DNA of 64,000 bases. Source: an uncultured Bacteroidaceae bacterium (GTDB taxonomy: Bacteria > Bacteroidota > Bacteroidia > Bacteroidales > Bacteroidaceae). The notes beneath the pieces were generated by a model. That model searched no databases, was not told the origin of the DNA, and saw only the letters and a list, made by a program, of their open reading frames with translations. Position 1 is the first letter of the stretch. Each line of letters opens with the position of its first letter. The position numbers were made by a program, and so were the translations under genes. Positions 8,302 to 16,675 of this stretch are shown piece after piece. Location: NCBI GenBank assembly GCA_934394435.1, contig CAKRRN010000003.1:65080-129079 (forward strand). Reading direction: 5' to 3'.

Positions 8302-9159
8302 ATGAAAATCAAGAATATTTTCCTTGCAGCCTACATATTGGTTGGTGGTTTGCTTATGGCAGCCTGTATGGACGGAGATTGGGAAGCTCCTAAGTTTGAT
8401 AATCCTCCATACGGGAATAATGATATTGATACAACATCCGCAGGTTTGATAACTATTGCCGATCTCAAACGTATGTATCCTAAGTACGCACAGAATTACA
8501 CGGTGACAGAGATGACCCAGGAGGGACGCTTGAAGTGTTATGTGACAGGTAATGATATTCAGGGAAACCTCTATAATAGTATTGCCGTGCAGGATGAGAA
8601 TGGGGATGCACTCATCATTGCCATCAGTGAGAGTAGCCTTTTTGGATACTTGCCCGTTGGACAAGAGATGATTGTCGATACTAAGGGGCTCTATATAGGT
8701 GGCTATGGACAGCAACCTCAGATAGGACAGCCTTATCAGAAAGACGCAGCCAGCGATAAGTATGTAAGCCGAATGTCTTCAGCATTATGGGCTTCGCATG
8801 TGCGCATCTTGCCTACCAAGAAGTCCAACATTGAGATTCCAAAGTATACAGCCGAGCAGCTACTGAGCTTGGATATTGCAAAAAACTGTGGCAAGCTGAT
8901 GACCATTACGGGAGTGGAAATAGAAGGGGCGGATGGCAAACTAACTTGGGCTAACGAAAAACAGTCAAGTAACAATTCTGTAACTCTTTATTTTAAAGGG
9001 GCGAGTCGCAATCTGGAGGTGTATACCAGTACGTACTGTGACTTTGCCAATGCAGTGGTGCCTCAAGGCAAACTTAACCTTACAGGTATCTGGAAACGCT
9101 ACAATAACTACTGGGAACTTATCCTGCGTAGCGAGGATGATATCGAGGTGGTGAAGTGA
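8302..9159 (+). CDS. DUF5689-type OB-fold lipoprotein
   Basis: 285 residues from the ATG at 8302 (another ATG at 8287 would put five odd residues before the signal). Lipobox LMAAC with the lipidated Cys at residue 22. The body has two OB-fold-like parts: TEMTQEGRLKCYVTGNDIQGN...AVQDENGDALIIAI at residues ~65-120, and ITGVEIEGADGKLTWANEKQSS... to GIWKRYNNYWELILRSEDDIEVV near the end, typical of DUF5689. Likely anchored at the outer membrane with the barrel protein. No catalytic residues visible; a binding role is inferred. Confidence 0.72.
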   Translation: MKIKNIFLAAYILVGGLLMAACMDGDWEAPKFDNPPYGNNDIDTTSAGLITIADLKRMYPKYAQNYTVTEMTQEGRLKCYVTGNDIQGNLYNSIAVQDENGDALIIAISESSLFGYLPVGQEMIVDTKGLYIGGYGQQPQIGQPYQKDAASDKYVSRMSSALWASHVRILPTKKSNIEIPKYTAEQLLSLDIAKNCGKLMTITGVEIEGADGKLTWANEKQSSNNSVTLYFKGASRNLEVYTSTYCDFANAVVPQGKLNLTGIWKRYNNYWELILRSEDDIEVVK

Positions 9160-9209
9160 CAACCAGTGAGAGCGTAACTTTTCTTACAAAACAAATAAAC
9201 CAAAAAACA

Positions 9210-10838
9210 ATGAAGAAGATTTTAAGACTTTTGACATGTGCACTGGCAGGTGCAATGTTCATGGTGGCGTGTGACGAAACGCCCGCTCCTTACAATCCTA
9301 ATCCTGGTGGTGGTGACGAGCCTGGTACAGAAACCACAGAGATCACTTGCGCAAAGGCTGTTGAGTTGTGTGCAGCTCTGGCAGATGGAGCAAGCTCTAC
9401 AGAGACCTATGCTATCACAGGTTACATCACTGATGTGTACGCAACCGTTAGCAATGGCCAACAGAGTTTCTGGATGTCAGATAACAATGACGGACAGAAG
9501 GTGGTACAGGCATATTGGGCTAATCTGCCAGAAGGAGTTGAGAAGTTTACTGCAGGTTCAAAGGTGAAAATTACAGGTAAATTGCTCAAGTATGTGAAGG
9601 ATGGCAACGTGACCACAGAGATTAAGAATGCTACTGTGGAGATTCTGGAGCAAGGCGGTGATCAGCCTGGCGTAGAGGCTACAGAGATCACTTGTGCAAA
9701 GGCTGTAGAGCTGTGTGCAGCTCTGGCAGATGGAGCAAGCTCCGCGGAGACCTATGCCATCACAGGTTATATCACTGATGTGTACGCAACTGTTAGTAAG
9801 GGTCAGCAGAGCTTCTGGATGTCTGATAACAACGATGGTCAGAAGGTGGTGCAGGCTTATTGGGCAAATCTCCCAGAGGGCGTGGAAGCATTCACCAAGG
9901 GTTCAAAGGTGAAGATTACTGGTAAGTTGCTCAAGTATGTGAAGGATGGCAACGTGACTACCGAGGTGAAGAATGCTACTGTGGAGATTCTGGAGCAAGG
10001 TGGCGGTGATACACCCGACCAGCCTCAAGGCGAAGCTAAGGGCTCGGGCACAGAGTCAGATCCCTTTAATGTGGCTGGTGCTATTGCCTATATCAATAAA
10101 CTGGACGCAGACGTGACTTCTGATGTTGAGGTGTATGTAAAGGGTAAGGTTTCCGCAAATTCAACTACAGAGTCTACCATCTCATCATTCGGTAATATGA
10201 CCTTTGATATGATTGATGAGGGCAATGCATCCGTAATCTTCAAGGCATTCCAAGTGTATGGTCCAGGCAAGCAGAAGTTTACTTCAGCAAGCCAGATCGC
10301 TGTTGGCGATGAGGTTGTAGTGTGTGGTAAAGTGGTAAATTACAAGGGCAACACTCCAGAGACAGTAGGCAAGGGGCAGTCCTATGTGGTTTCTATCAAT
10401 GGCAAGACTGAACTGCCTGGCGGTGGTGAGACACCAGATACTCCAGAAGAGACTACTGAATTCTCCATTGACCTTCCTTGCACGATGGGTGCGAATGCCT
10501 ATAATGATGGTAAGGCTACCATCAATGGTGTGAAGGATGTCTTGACTGTGAAAATTGGTACATCAAAGAAACCTGGAAGTTTCACGGTGACCATGCCTGC
10601 TGGCAAGCATACATTCTATGCCGTTACTTGGAAGGGTGCGGGAACTGCCGATGTGACATTTAGCAATGGCGAGACCTTGGTGAAGACCGTAACCGTAAAG
10701 GAAAATGAGGGAGCTACAGGTAATGCTCCTTTCACTCTTACTGTGACAGATGCTGATAAGTATGAAATAGAGGTCGCAGAAGAAACCACGTTCACTGTGA
10801 CATCAGACAAGCGTGTTATCTTCTTTGGCATCAAGTAA
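9210..10838 (+). CDS. multi-OB-fold lipoprotein with tandem duplicated domain (DUF6359/DUF5689-like)
   Basis: 542 residues from the ATG at 9210, which places the lipobox (MVACDE, Cys21) correctly; the frame is open further upstream without a good start. After a Gly/Pro-rich linker come two almost identical ~108-residue domains (residues ~43-151 and ~158-266; each starts TEITCAKAVELCAALADGAS and ends VEILEQGG), each an OB-fold with GYITDVYATVS...SFWMSDNNDGQKVVQAYW. A third, diverged OB-fold follows (GSGTESDPFNVAGAIAYINK..., ~275-400), then a C-terminal beta-sandwich (~410-542, FSIDLPCTMGANAYNDG...). Last gene of the operon starting at 5718; terminator at 10865. Domain families named from memory of motif form. 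Confidence 0.72.
   Translation: MKKILRLLTCALAGAMFMVACDETPAPYNPNPGGGDEPGTETTEITCAKAVELCAALADGASSTETYAITGYITDVYATVSNGQQSFWMSDNNDGQKVVQAYWANLPEGVEKFTAGSKVKITGKLLKYVKDGNVTTEIKNATVEILEQGGDQPGVEATEITCAKAVELCAALADGASSAETYAITGYITDVYATVSKGQQSFWMSDNNDGQKVVQAYWANLPEGVEAFTKGSKVKITGKLLKYVKDGNVTTEVKNATVEILEQGGGDTPDQPQGEAKGSGTESDPFNVAGAIAYINKLDADVTSDVEVYVKGKVSANSTTESTISSFGNMTFDMIDEGNASVIFKAFQVYGPGKQKFTSASQIAVGDEVVVCGKVVNYKGNTPETVGKGQSYVVSINGKTELPGGGETPDTPEETTEFSIDLPCTMGANAYNDGKATINGVKDVLTVKIGTSKKPGSFTVTMPAGKHTFYAVTWKGAGTADVTFSNGETLVKTVTVKENEGATGNAPFTLTVTDADKYEIEVAEETTFTVTSDKRVIFFGIK
9336..10006 (+). repeat. 345-bp-period in-frame tandem duplication inside the lipoprotein gene
   Basis: Two copies (9336-9661 and 9681-10006) start with ACAGAGATCACTTG and stay nearly identical in protein and largely so in DNA, with most differences at third codon positions. 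The repeat encodes one OB-fold domain plus linker and is a substrate for recombination that would change domain number. Confidence 0.9.
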
Positions 10839-10864
10839 GGCCATAAATAAAGAATAAGAAATTC

Positions 10865-10912
10865 AGAGAGACCGCAAGTCATAATCATTTGACTGGCGGT
10901 CTCTCTTTTTTT
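10865..10912 (+). terminator. rho-independent terminator of the OB-fold lipoprotein operon
   Basis: Arms AGAGAGACCGCAAGTC (10865-10880) and GACTGGCGGTCTCTCT (10891-10906) with one mismatch, followed by TTTTTT. Confidence 0.85.
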
Positions 10913-10965
10913 GTATGTTTGCCAGAGGTATATCACAGGCATAGACAGGTGTGCTAACAGTATCG

Positions 10966-11067
10966 CCAGTACCACTTAGCTGGTACTGGAGTTTCACTTA
11001 GCTGGTACTCCAGTACCAGGTATATAAAACTGCAGTACCACCTAGCTGGTACTGGATACGGTACTGG
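10966..11067. repeat. tandem palindrome array (CCAGTACCA/TGGTACTGG units)
   Basis: Unit A (10966-10989) has perfect 9-bp arms CCAGTACCA and TGGTACTGG around CTTAGC. Unit B (10988-11011) has the same loop with changed arms (GGAGT...ACTCC). Unit C (11033-11054) has 8-bp arms around CCTAGC. A further GTACTGG follows at 11061-11067. Same architecture as the arrays at 45047, 49270 and 53595. The remainder of the gap 10839-11264 (after the terminator) shows no gene. Confidence 0.8.
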
Positions 11068-11264
11068 TTAAACAGTTTTTGCAACCCATATTTCATCATG
11101 TTTGCTTCTGCGTTTTATGTTCGATAAGCGTTTTCTGTATCGCCATTTTAGTTGAATCAAAATTGAAATCCATGTGAAGTAATAACATCTAATTGGCTAT
11201 ATGCTTGTGTGTATGTAAAGAAAAGCGTACTTTTATAGAGAAACAACAAACGGTAATATAAGTG

Positions 11265-13505
11265 ATGAGAAAAAGTCTGGCTATACCCTTTATGATTGTG
11301 TGCGCGTTTCCTATGTGTGCGCAGACAATAACAAACATGAACAATCTAAGTGCGGCAAAGAAATCAGTTGCTGTCAGTCTGAAGCTGACAGGTGCGTTGA
11401 CCACGAAAGGTAATTCTGACTTCCGACAGATGAGAGATCTCTGTTGGCAACTTCGTGATGTAGATTTGAGCGAAGCATCCTGTTCCTCAATTCCGAAGAA
11501 TGCTTTCCATTCGCGCCATCGCTTGCAGCATATTTTCTTTCCAGAGAATGTAGACACCATTGGGTCTCAAGCATTCTATGCTTGTGACAATTTGCAGGAA
11601 TTAGTATTCCCAAGTTCACTTAAGGTGGTTCAGGAAGCTGCTTTTAATGGTTGCAAATCATTGAAGAGTATTTCCTTTAATGGAAGTCCTGAGTTGTGCG
11701 ACTATTCCTTTGCAAATCTATCAGACGTAACTTCCATTACGGTTCATTCTCGGATTCCTCCAAAAGCATCGGAAAATACATTTTATGGTATTGATTGTAA
11801 CCGGTGTAAGCTTACCGTGCCCGAAGGAAGCGAAAAAGCATATCGTAAGGCAAAAGGGTGGAGCCGTTTTTTCTCTGATGTGAAGCACGTCAGGGAAGTG
11901 TGTAATCCGTTGTCTTGCTTGATTCCCATTCCGCAGAACCTAAAAGTGAAGGAGGATGCGCGATTGTTGGAGGTGAATGGAATATGGCATGTAATGGCAG
12001 AAAACGGTTTGGATAACGAGTCTGAGCAGGCAGAGCGAATCCTTCAGGAGCGAATCTACAGGAGGTTGGGTATTTGTCATGATGGCATTGCTTCTCAGGA
12101 TAAGATACGGAAGGATAGCTCTAAAGGTGCAAAAGTGAATAAGGAGACTCCATTGACCTTGACTTTGGAGATAGATAAAGAATTGACAGATGATGAGGCA
12201 TATACTTTAGACGTGACCCCCAGAGGAGTGGTGATAAGAGGCAAAACCTCTGCCGGTGTGTTTTATGGTTTGATGACTTTTGATCAGTTGCTTCGTGGTA
12301 ATGGTGTTAAAGAAGGGTGTGATGCCATACCGCAACTGGCGATTGAAGATCAGCCTCGTACACATATGAGGGAATTGATGCTTGACCCTTGTCGTATTTT
12401 TATTCCTTATGACCAGCTAAAGGCTTTTATCCCCGAGATGGCTCGCTATAAACTTAATTCCATCCATCTTCATCTTGTGGATGACCAGGCATGGCGTATT
12501 GAGATTAAGAAATATCCTCGTCTTACTGCAGAGGCAAGTGGCCGATGGGGGATGGATGATATGCAGATGCCCATCAAGGGGTATTACACTCAAGAGCAGA
12601 TGCGTGAATTGGTCAGTTATGCTGCGAAGTATCATATTCAGGTTATACCAGAGATAGAAATGCCTGGTCATGAGGTGGCTGCCATTAGCGTGTATCCACA
12701 ACTTACATGCCATGCAAGACAGGTACCCGTGCGCACCACTTGTGGAGTGTCTGACGAATTATTATGCCCTGGTAGTGATTTTACCTATGAGTTCCTTGAG
12801 AATGTTTTTGGTGAACTTGCAAGTGTGTTTTCATCGCCCTACATTCATTTAGGCGGTGACGAGGCAGGAAACCCTGCGCTTGATTGCTGGACAACATGCC
12901 CTAAGTGTCAGCTATTAAAGAAGAAATTGGGTATTACCAGCACTGACCGTTCTGAGAATTGGAAGCTGCAGGGGTATCTGTTTGATTATGTGATAGGAAT
13001 GCTACGTACCAAGTACCAGAAGGTACCTATGTTTTGGTATGAGACAGACTTTAAAGAGATTCAGCCTGGCTGTGTTACTTTTGCGTGGAGACTGGGTCTT
13101 ACAAAAGAGGCATTGAAAGCCGCTCTTGCCAACAACGCACGTGTAATGCTGTGTCCGGGAGAGCATTGCTACTTTGATTATCCGATGGCCAAGGGAGACA
13201 TGCCAGAGGTGAATTGGGGAATGCCTGTCACATCGTTGAAGGATACCTATAGTATGGATCCTGCGTGGGGTATGGGTGATGAGTTCGAACAAAACAATCT
13301 TTTCGGTGTGGCAGGTACTCTGTGGAGCGAATGTATCAACACGCCAGAACGTATTTACTATCAAGCCTATCCGCGTTCCTTAGCCTTGGCTGAAGTGGGA
13401 TGGAGTCAACAGAAGAACCGTTCGTGGGAAGACTTTCTTGTACGGCTGAAGCCTACATTAAATGACATGATGCGCAGGGGAATAACTTTTTCAAGGGAAT
13501 ACTGA
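11265..13505 (+). CDS. GH20 beta-N-acetylhexosaminidase with N-terminal leucine-rich repeats
   Basis: 746 residues from the ATG at 11265 (a GTG lies one codon upstream). Signal peptide to about residue 20 (FPMCAQ). Residues ~35-205 are BspA-type LRR_5 repeats (LQHIFFPENVDTIGSQAFYACDN-like units). Residues ~225-365 match the GH20b companion domain (YTLDVTPRGVVIRGKTSAGVFYGL), and ~365-740 the GH20 barrel: MRELMLDPCRIFIP, HLHLVDDQAWRIEI, PEIEMPGHE, and the catalytic Asp-Glu pair in HLGGDEAGN (~residues 532-533). It removes terminal GlcNAc/GalNAc from glycans or peptidoglycan fragments by substrate-assisted catalysis. The LRR-GH20 combination is unusual and suggests attachment to host or mucin surfaces; no T9SS tail is seen. 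Confidence 0.88.
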   Translation: MRKSLAIPFMIVCAFPMCAQTITNMNNLSAAKKSVAVSLKLTGALTTKGNSDFRQMRDLCWQLRDVDLSEASCSSIPKNAFHSRHRLQHIFFPENVDTIGSQAFYACDNLQELVFPSSLKVVQEAAFNGCKSLKSISFNGSPELCDYSFANLSDVTSITVHSRIPPKASENTFYGIDCNRCKLTVPEGSEKAYRKAKGWSRFFSDVKHVREVCNPLSCLIPIPQNLKVKEDARLLEVNGIWHVMAENGLDNESEQAERILQERIYRRLGICHDGIASQDKIRKDSSKGAKVNKETPLTLTLEIDKELTDDEAYTLDVTPRGVVIRGKTSAGVFYGLMTFDQLLRGNGVKEGCDAIPQLAIEDQPRTHMRELMLDPCRIFIPYDQLKAFIPEMARYKLNSIHLHLVDDQAWRIEIKKYPRLTAEASGRWGMDDMQMPIKGYYTQEQMRELVSYAAKYHIQVIPEIEMPGHEVAAISVYPQLTCHARQVPVRTTCGVSDELLCPGSDFTYEFLENVFGELASVFSSPYIHLGGDEAGNPALDCWTTCPKCQLLKKKLGITSTDRSENWKLQGYLFDYVIGMLRTKYQKVPMFWYETDFKEIQPGCVTFAWRLGLTKEALKAALANNARVMLCPGEHCYFDYPMAKGDMPEVNWGMPVTSLKDTYSMDPAWGMGDEFEQNNLFGVAGTLWSECINTPERIYYQAYPRSLALAEVGWSQQKNRSWEDFLVRLKPTLNDMMRRGITFSREY

Positions 13506-13580
13506 CTCTCAATTGGTTTGATAATTAAAGTGGACTATGATAAAACTCGGTACGATTGAGAAAAAGATTTCTTGTGAATT

Positions 13581-13611
13581 TTTGCCAAATAAATAAAAGT
13601 GTGTACCTTTG
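13581..13611 (+). promoter_or_regulatory. promoter of rpmE2
   Basis: TTTG (13581-13584), 19-bp spacer, TACCTTTG (13604-13611): a full match to the Bacteroidota -33/-7 consensus, leaving a leader of about 78 nt before the L31 start. Confidence 0.8.
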
Positions 13612-13695
13612 CAGCGAAAATTGAATATTAATCTGTCCCTTATCTATTTTTCTATAGTAAAGGAAAACTCGGGGACACAAAGCAAAAGTAAAAAG

Positions 13696-13947
13696 ATGAA
13701 AAAAGGATTGCATCCCGAAAACTATCGTCCCGTTGTGTTTAAGGATATGAGCAACGGTGACATGTTCCTCAGCCGCTCAACCTGCAAGACCACTGATACA
13801 GTGGAGTTCGAGGGTGAGACTTATCCCGTAGTAAAGCTGGAAATTTCTAGTAGCTCACACCCCTTCTATACAGGTAAGAGCAAGTTGGTGGATACCGCTG
13901 GTCGCGTGGACAAGTTCATGAGCCGTTACGCTCGTTCAAAGAAGTAA
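13696..13947 (+). CDS. rpmE2: 50S ribosomal protein L31, type B
   Basis: 83 residues starting MKKGLHPENYRPVVF at 13696. An in-frame start far upstream (13609) lies at the promoter and is not credible. Type B features: HPENYRPVVFKD, the SSSSHPFYTGKSKLVDTAGRV block and FMSRYARSKK at the end. It lacks the zinc-binding CxxC pairs of type A L31, so it is the zinc-independent form; in some other bacteria this form is zinc-regulated, but no operator is seen here. Own promoter and own terminator, so monocistronic. Confidence 0.95.
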   Translation: MKKGLHPENYRPVVFKDMSNGDMFLSRSTCKTTDTVEFEGETYPVVKLEISSSSHPFYTGKSKLVDTAGRVDKFMSRYARSKK

Positions 13948-13988
13948 TTGCTCCTGCGGGTTGTAAGCCTGTAGGTGAAGTAAATATA

Positions 13989-14025
13989 AAGGTGCAGGTG
14001 CGCAAGTTGCGTGTCTGCACCTTTT
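13989..14025 (+). terminator. terminator after rpmE2
   Basis: Outer arms AGGTGCAG (13990-13997) and CTGCACCT (14015-14022) enclose a weaker inner stem (GCGCAA/TTGCGT) and are followed by TTTT. Confidence 0.75.
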
Positions 14026-14046
14026 TGGGTTTTCTTACATATAACA

Positions 14047-15000
14047 ATGAAGAAATATTTAGTAATGTTGGTGACTGTCATGCTGGTGGCATGTACAGAG
14101 GACGAACCTTGGGAAAAAGAAGATAGAAGTAATGTTAATAGCAATGCGGCACTGGTAAGTCAAACTCGTGAGATGAGTGTTACCGAGAGTACCAGTACAG
14201 ACTGCCAGCAGGTGGCTATGCGCATGGAAATTCCCAGGCTGCAATGTGGAGTGAATGACCTGTTCGTCGTACATACCGTAGGAGGCACCGTGAATTATTG
14301 CATGGAGTATGATTGTTCGCTTCGCGCCAATCGTTGGACCGCTTACCAATGGTATAAGGGAATGAGTTCTAAGGAGACGAAATGGGATCGTGGCAAATGG
14401 AAGAAAGGTGAAACATTCAATGGATATGGAGGGCGTAGTGACCCATTTCAGCCTGATCCTATTATCCCGAGCCAGTATCAGACGACTCTTGCTGACCATG
14501 CTAATAATGGATACGATCGTGGGCACATGCTGGGTAGTGCGGACCGCTTGAATTCGAAGGAGGCTAACGGACAAACCTTCTATCTATCTAATATGCACCC
14601 TCAGTTGGCAAATTTTAATCAGCATGGCATCTGGTATAATCTGGAAAACCGTCTGCGTAGCGAGTATGACAAAGATAGTTTTCGCGACACGCTCTATGTG
14701 GTCAAGGGAGGCACTATTGCCCAGGGGCAATACGCCAAGGGTAAGAACAATCTGCCAGTGCCTAAGTATTTCTTTATGGCTATACTTTGTAAAAACTCCG
14801 ACAAGGCTCAGAATGGCTATAAGGCAATTGCCTTTTGGATGGAGCATAAGGCAAGCAATGATGCCAATTATGCCCAGTATGCCATCAGCATAGATGAACT
14901 GGAGAATAGAACAGGCATAGACTTCTTTTGTAACTTGCCCGATGAGATAGAGCAGCAGGTTGAGAGTAATCTTGTACTGTCAGCCTGGGGATTAAAATGA
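14047..15000 (+). CDS. DNA/RNA non-specific endonuclease lipoprotein
   Basis: 317 residues from the ATG at 14047; this start gives a short lipoprotein signal (VMLVACTED, Cys16), while an ATG at 14011 lies in the previous terminator. The NUC1 (beta-beta-alpha metal) domain is clear: the DRGH motif in YDRGHMLGSADR carries the catalytic His, and LSNMHPQLANFNQ...W..LE carries the magnesium-ligand Asn. The enzyme cuts DNA and RNA without sequence preference, probably at the cell surface for nucleic acid use or defence. It ends 2 bp before the convergent DUF3256-like gene, so the stops nearly meet and no separate terminator is visible. Confidence 0.92.
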   Translation: MKKYLVMLVTVMLVACTEDEPWEKEDRSNVNSNAALVSQTREMSVTESTSTDCQQVAMRMEIPRLQCGVNDLFVVHTVGGTVNYCMEYDCSLRANRWTAYQWYKGMSSKETKWDRGKWKKGETFNGYGGRSDPFQPDPIIPSQYQTTLADHANNGYDRGHMLGSADRLNSKEANGQTFYLSNMHPQLANFNQHGIWYNLENRLRSEYDKDSFRDTLYVVKGGTIAQGQYAKGKNNLPVPKYFFMAILCKNSDKAQNGYKAIAFWMEHKASNDANYAQYAISIDELENRTGIDFFCNLPDEIEQQVESNLVLSAWGLK

Positions 15001-15002
15001 TG

Positions 15003-15695
15003 TTACTGCTTTTCTTGTTCTGACTGGCTATTGGCAGCGTTACTGTTAAGAACGGGGGACGGCTGACTGCTTTGGACAGACTCTTCTGATGAGAGGGTAG
15101 CGTCTATAGAGCATGTCACTGGATGTACGAATCCCCTGGCTATGTCTTGTTGTTTTTTGTTTAACTCTGTTAAAGGCAGGTCCCATGTAAGAGAAGTGCC
15201 ATCCTGTGAAAACGAGGCTTGCATAAGCGAGAAATCGCAGAGTATTCCGCTTATGTCGTGAGGCATGTCCTTGTCTATGAATGTGGAGACTTCTGGTCGT
15301 TTGATGACTCCCAACAAGTTCCAGTTGGTATCAAACAGGCTTACATGGCTGTCTTCAGCAGGACCTTTGTAGGTGTGTATCATGCAGATGCGCTGAGGTA
15401 CTTGCTCTGTGGCAGGCAACATGTGAAGCTCGACTCTGCTTCTTGGAGTCATTTGTATTCGCATATAGTTTTGTGAGAGACTGTCTATGCGTGTCTCTCC
15501 CTCGCCTTTGTTCTTAACTCCCATAGCAACATTCCCTTCCGCAAAGTCCAAACAGTCTAAGCGGTTGTTTTTTGTTAGTAGAGGGAATATCTTCTCTGGT
15601 GCGTTGGCAAATGCATCACGTAGTGTCACCTGAGCCACAATGGTTGGCTGGGTGCAGAGTGTGATCAGAATCAGCGCTATTATTTTATTTCTCAT
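15003..15695 (-). CDS. DUF3256-like secreted protein
   Basis: 230 residues with a signal peptide (IIALILITLCTQPTIVAQ). Motifs remembered from the DUF3256 family of Bacteroidales include DAFANAPEKIFPLL near the N-terminus, LDCLDF, and LMQASFSQDGTSLTWDLPLTEL near residue 175. The last ~30 residues are Ser/Gln-rich and low complexity. Function unknown. Third gene of the minus-strand set truA / DMT transporter / this gene, an order I recall as common in Bacteroidales, which supports the family call. Confidence 0.65.
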   Translation of the reverse strand: MRNKIIALILITLCTQPTIVAQVTLRDAFANAPEKIFPLLTKNNRLDCLDFAEGNVAMGVKNKGEGETRIDSLSQNYMRIQMTPRSRVELHMLPATEQVPQRICMIHTYKGPAEDSHVSLFDTNWNLLGVIKRPEVSTFIDKDMPHDISGILCDFSLMQASFSQDGTSLTWDLPLTELNKKQQDIARGFVHPVTCSIDATLSSEESVQSSQPSPVLNSNAANSQSEQEKQ

Positions 15696-15771
15696 ATTGT
15701 GACTTGTTTTAGATACTTTTCCAACAGAGCATCCACATATCTCTGCCTGAAACTTTTGTGGGAAAATGTTT

Positions 15772-16650
15772 TTACTTCGAACCGATAAACAGGAATACCA
15801 TACCTAAGAGTACCAGTAGCAGGTCTATGGTCTTACTTCGCAGGTTTTTCTCATGGAACACTAAGGCTCCCATCAAGAAACTTACTATAACACTACCTCG
15901 ACGTATCATGCTGACCACGCTGATGAGGGAGCCGTCAAGACTAAGGGAGTAGAAGTACACAAAGTCTGCTGCACTAAGAAAGATGCTGATGAGTGGGATG
16001 CTCCATTTCCATATGAAAGGGGGGTGCTGTCTGCGGTGGGGCCACCAGAATCCAAACAGGACAATACTCATAAGCAAAGCTTGATAGAAGTTGTACCAAC
16101 ATTGGACAGTTAAGGGTTGTAATCCCACGCCTCCGTTTTCTGGATTTGCCATCAGAAACTTGTCATAAAGTCCGCTTATGGCTCCCATAATGGCGGCCAG
16201 CACAATACAGAGTATCCAACGATTGTGTCTGAAGTCGATACCCTCGCGCTTTCCACTCCTACTTAGGAGGAAAAAACTTGCAATGGCAAGCAATACTCCA
16301 GTCCATTGATAGACGTTTAGCCGCTCGCCAAAGAATAGTAATGCACCCAACAACACCATTACCGGACGAGTGGCATTGATAGGTCCTACCAAGGTGATGG
16401 GCAGATGCTTGATGCCACAATATCCCAAAGCCCAACTGGATAAGACGATACAGGACTTGAGCATAATGTAACGCTGTACCTCCCATCCGCCGAAGGGCGC
16501 ATTGCCAACCAGTGGCAGGAAAATGCATGAGCAGAATACTGTGTTGAGAAATAATACAGGGATAACTGCGTTTTGCCCTAAAGCATGCTTCTTGCATACA
16601 TCATAAAAGCCTAATAGAGCTGCGCTCAAAAAAGCGAACAATAACCACAT
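15772..16650 (-). CDS. DMT-superfamily (EamA-type) transporter
   Basis: 292 residues with about ten hydrophobic segments in two halves, each half like an EamA domain (first half ~1-135, second ~150-290). MWLLFAFLSAALLGFYDVCKKHAL at the start and GPINATRPVMVLLGALLFFGERLN in the first half are typical; VVSMIRRGSVIVSFLMGALVFHEKNL is the matching part of the second half. Drug/metabolite transporter relatives move small metabolites; the substrate here cannot be told. Starts 25 bp after the truA stop, so very probably co-transcribed with it. Confidence 0.85.
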   Translation of the reverse strand: MWLLFAFLSAALLGFYDVCKKHALGQNAVIPVLFLNTVFCSCIFLPLVGNAPFGGWEVQRYIMLKSCIVLSSWALGYCGIKHLPITLVGPINATRPVMVLLGALLFFGERLNVYQWTGVLLAIASFFLLSRSGKREGIDFRHNRWILCIVLAAIMGAISGLYDKFLMANPENGGVGLQPLTVQCWYNFYQALLMSIVLFGFWWPHRRQHPPFIWKWSIPLISIFLSAADFVYFYSLSLDGSLISVVSMIRRGSVIVSFLMGALVFHEKNLRSKTIDLLLVLLGMVFLFIGSK

Positions 16651-16675
16651 GGCGTGAATTCTCTTGTATGTTTGT

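Noticed and set aside
13609..13695. N-terminal extension of ribosomal protein L31
   Set aside because: The upstream start lies at the -7 promoter element and so is not within the transcript; L31 homology starts at 13696.
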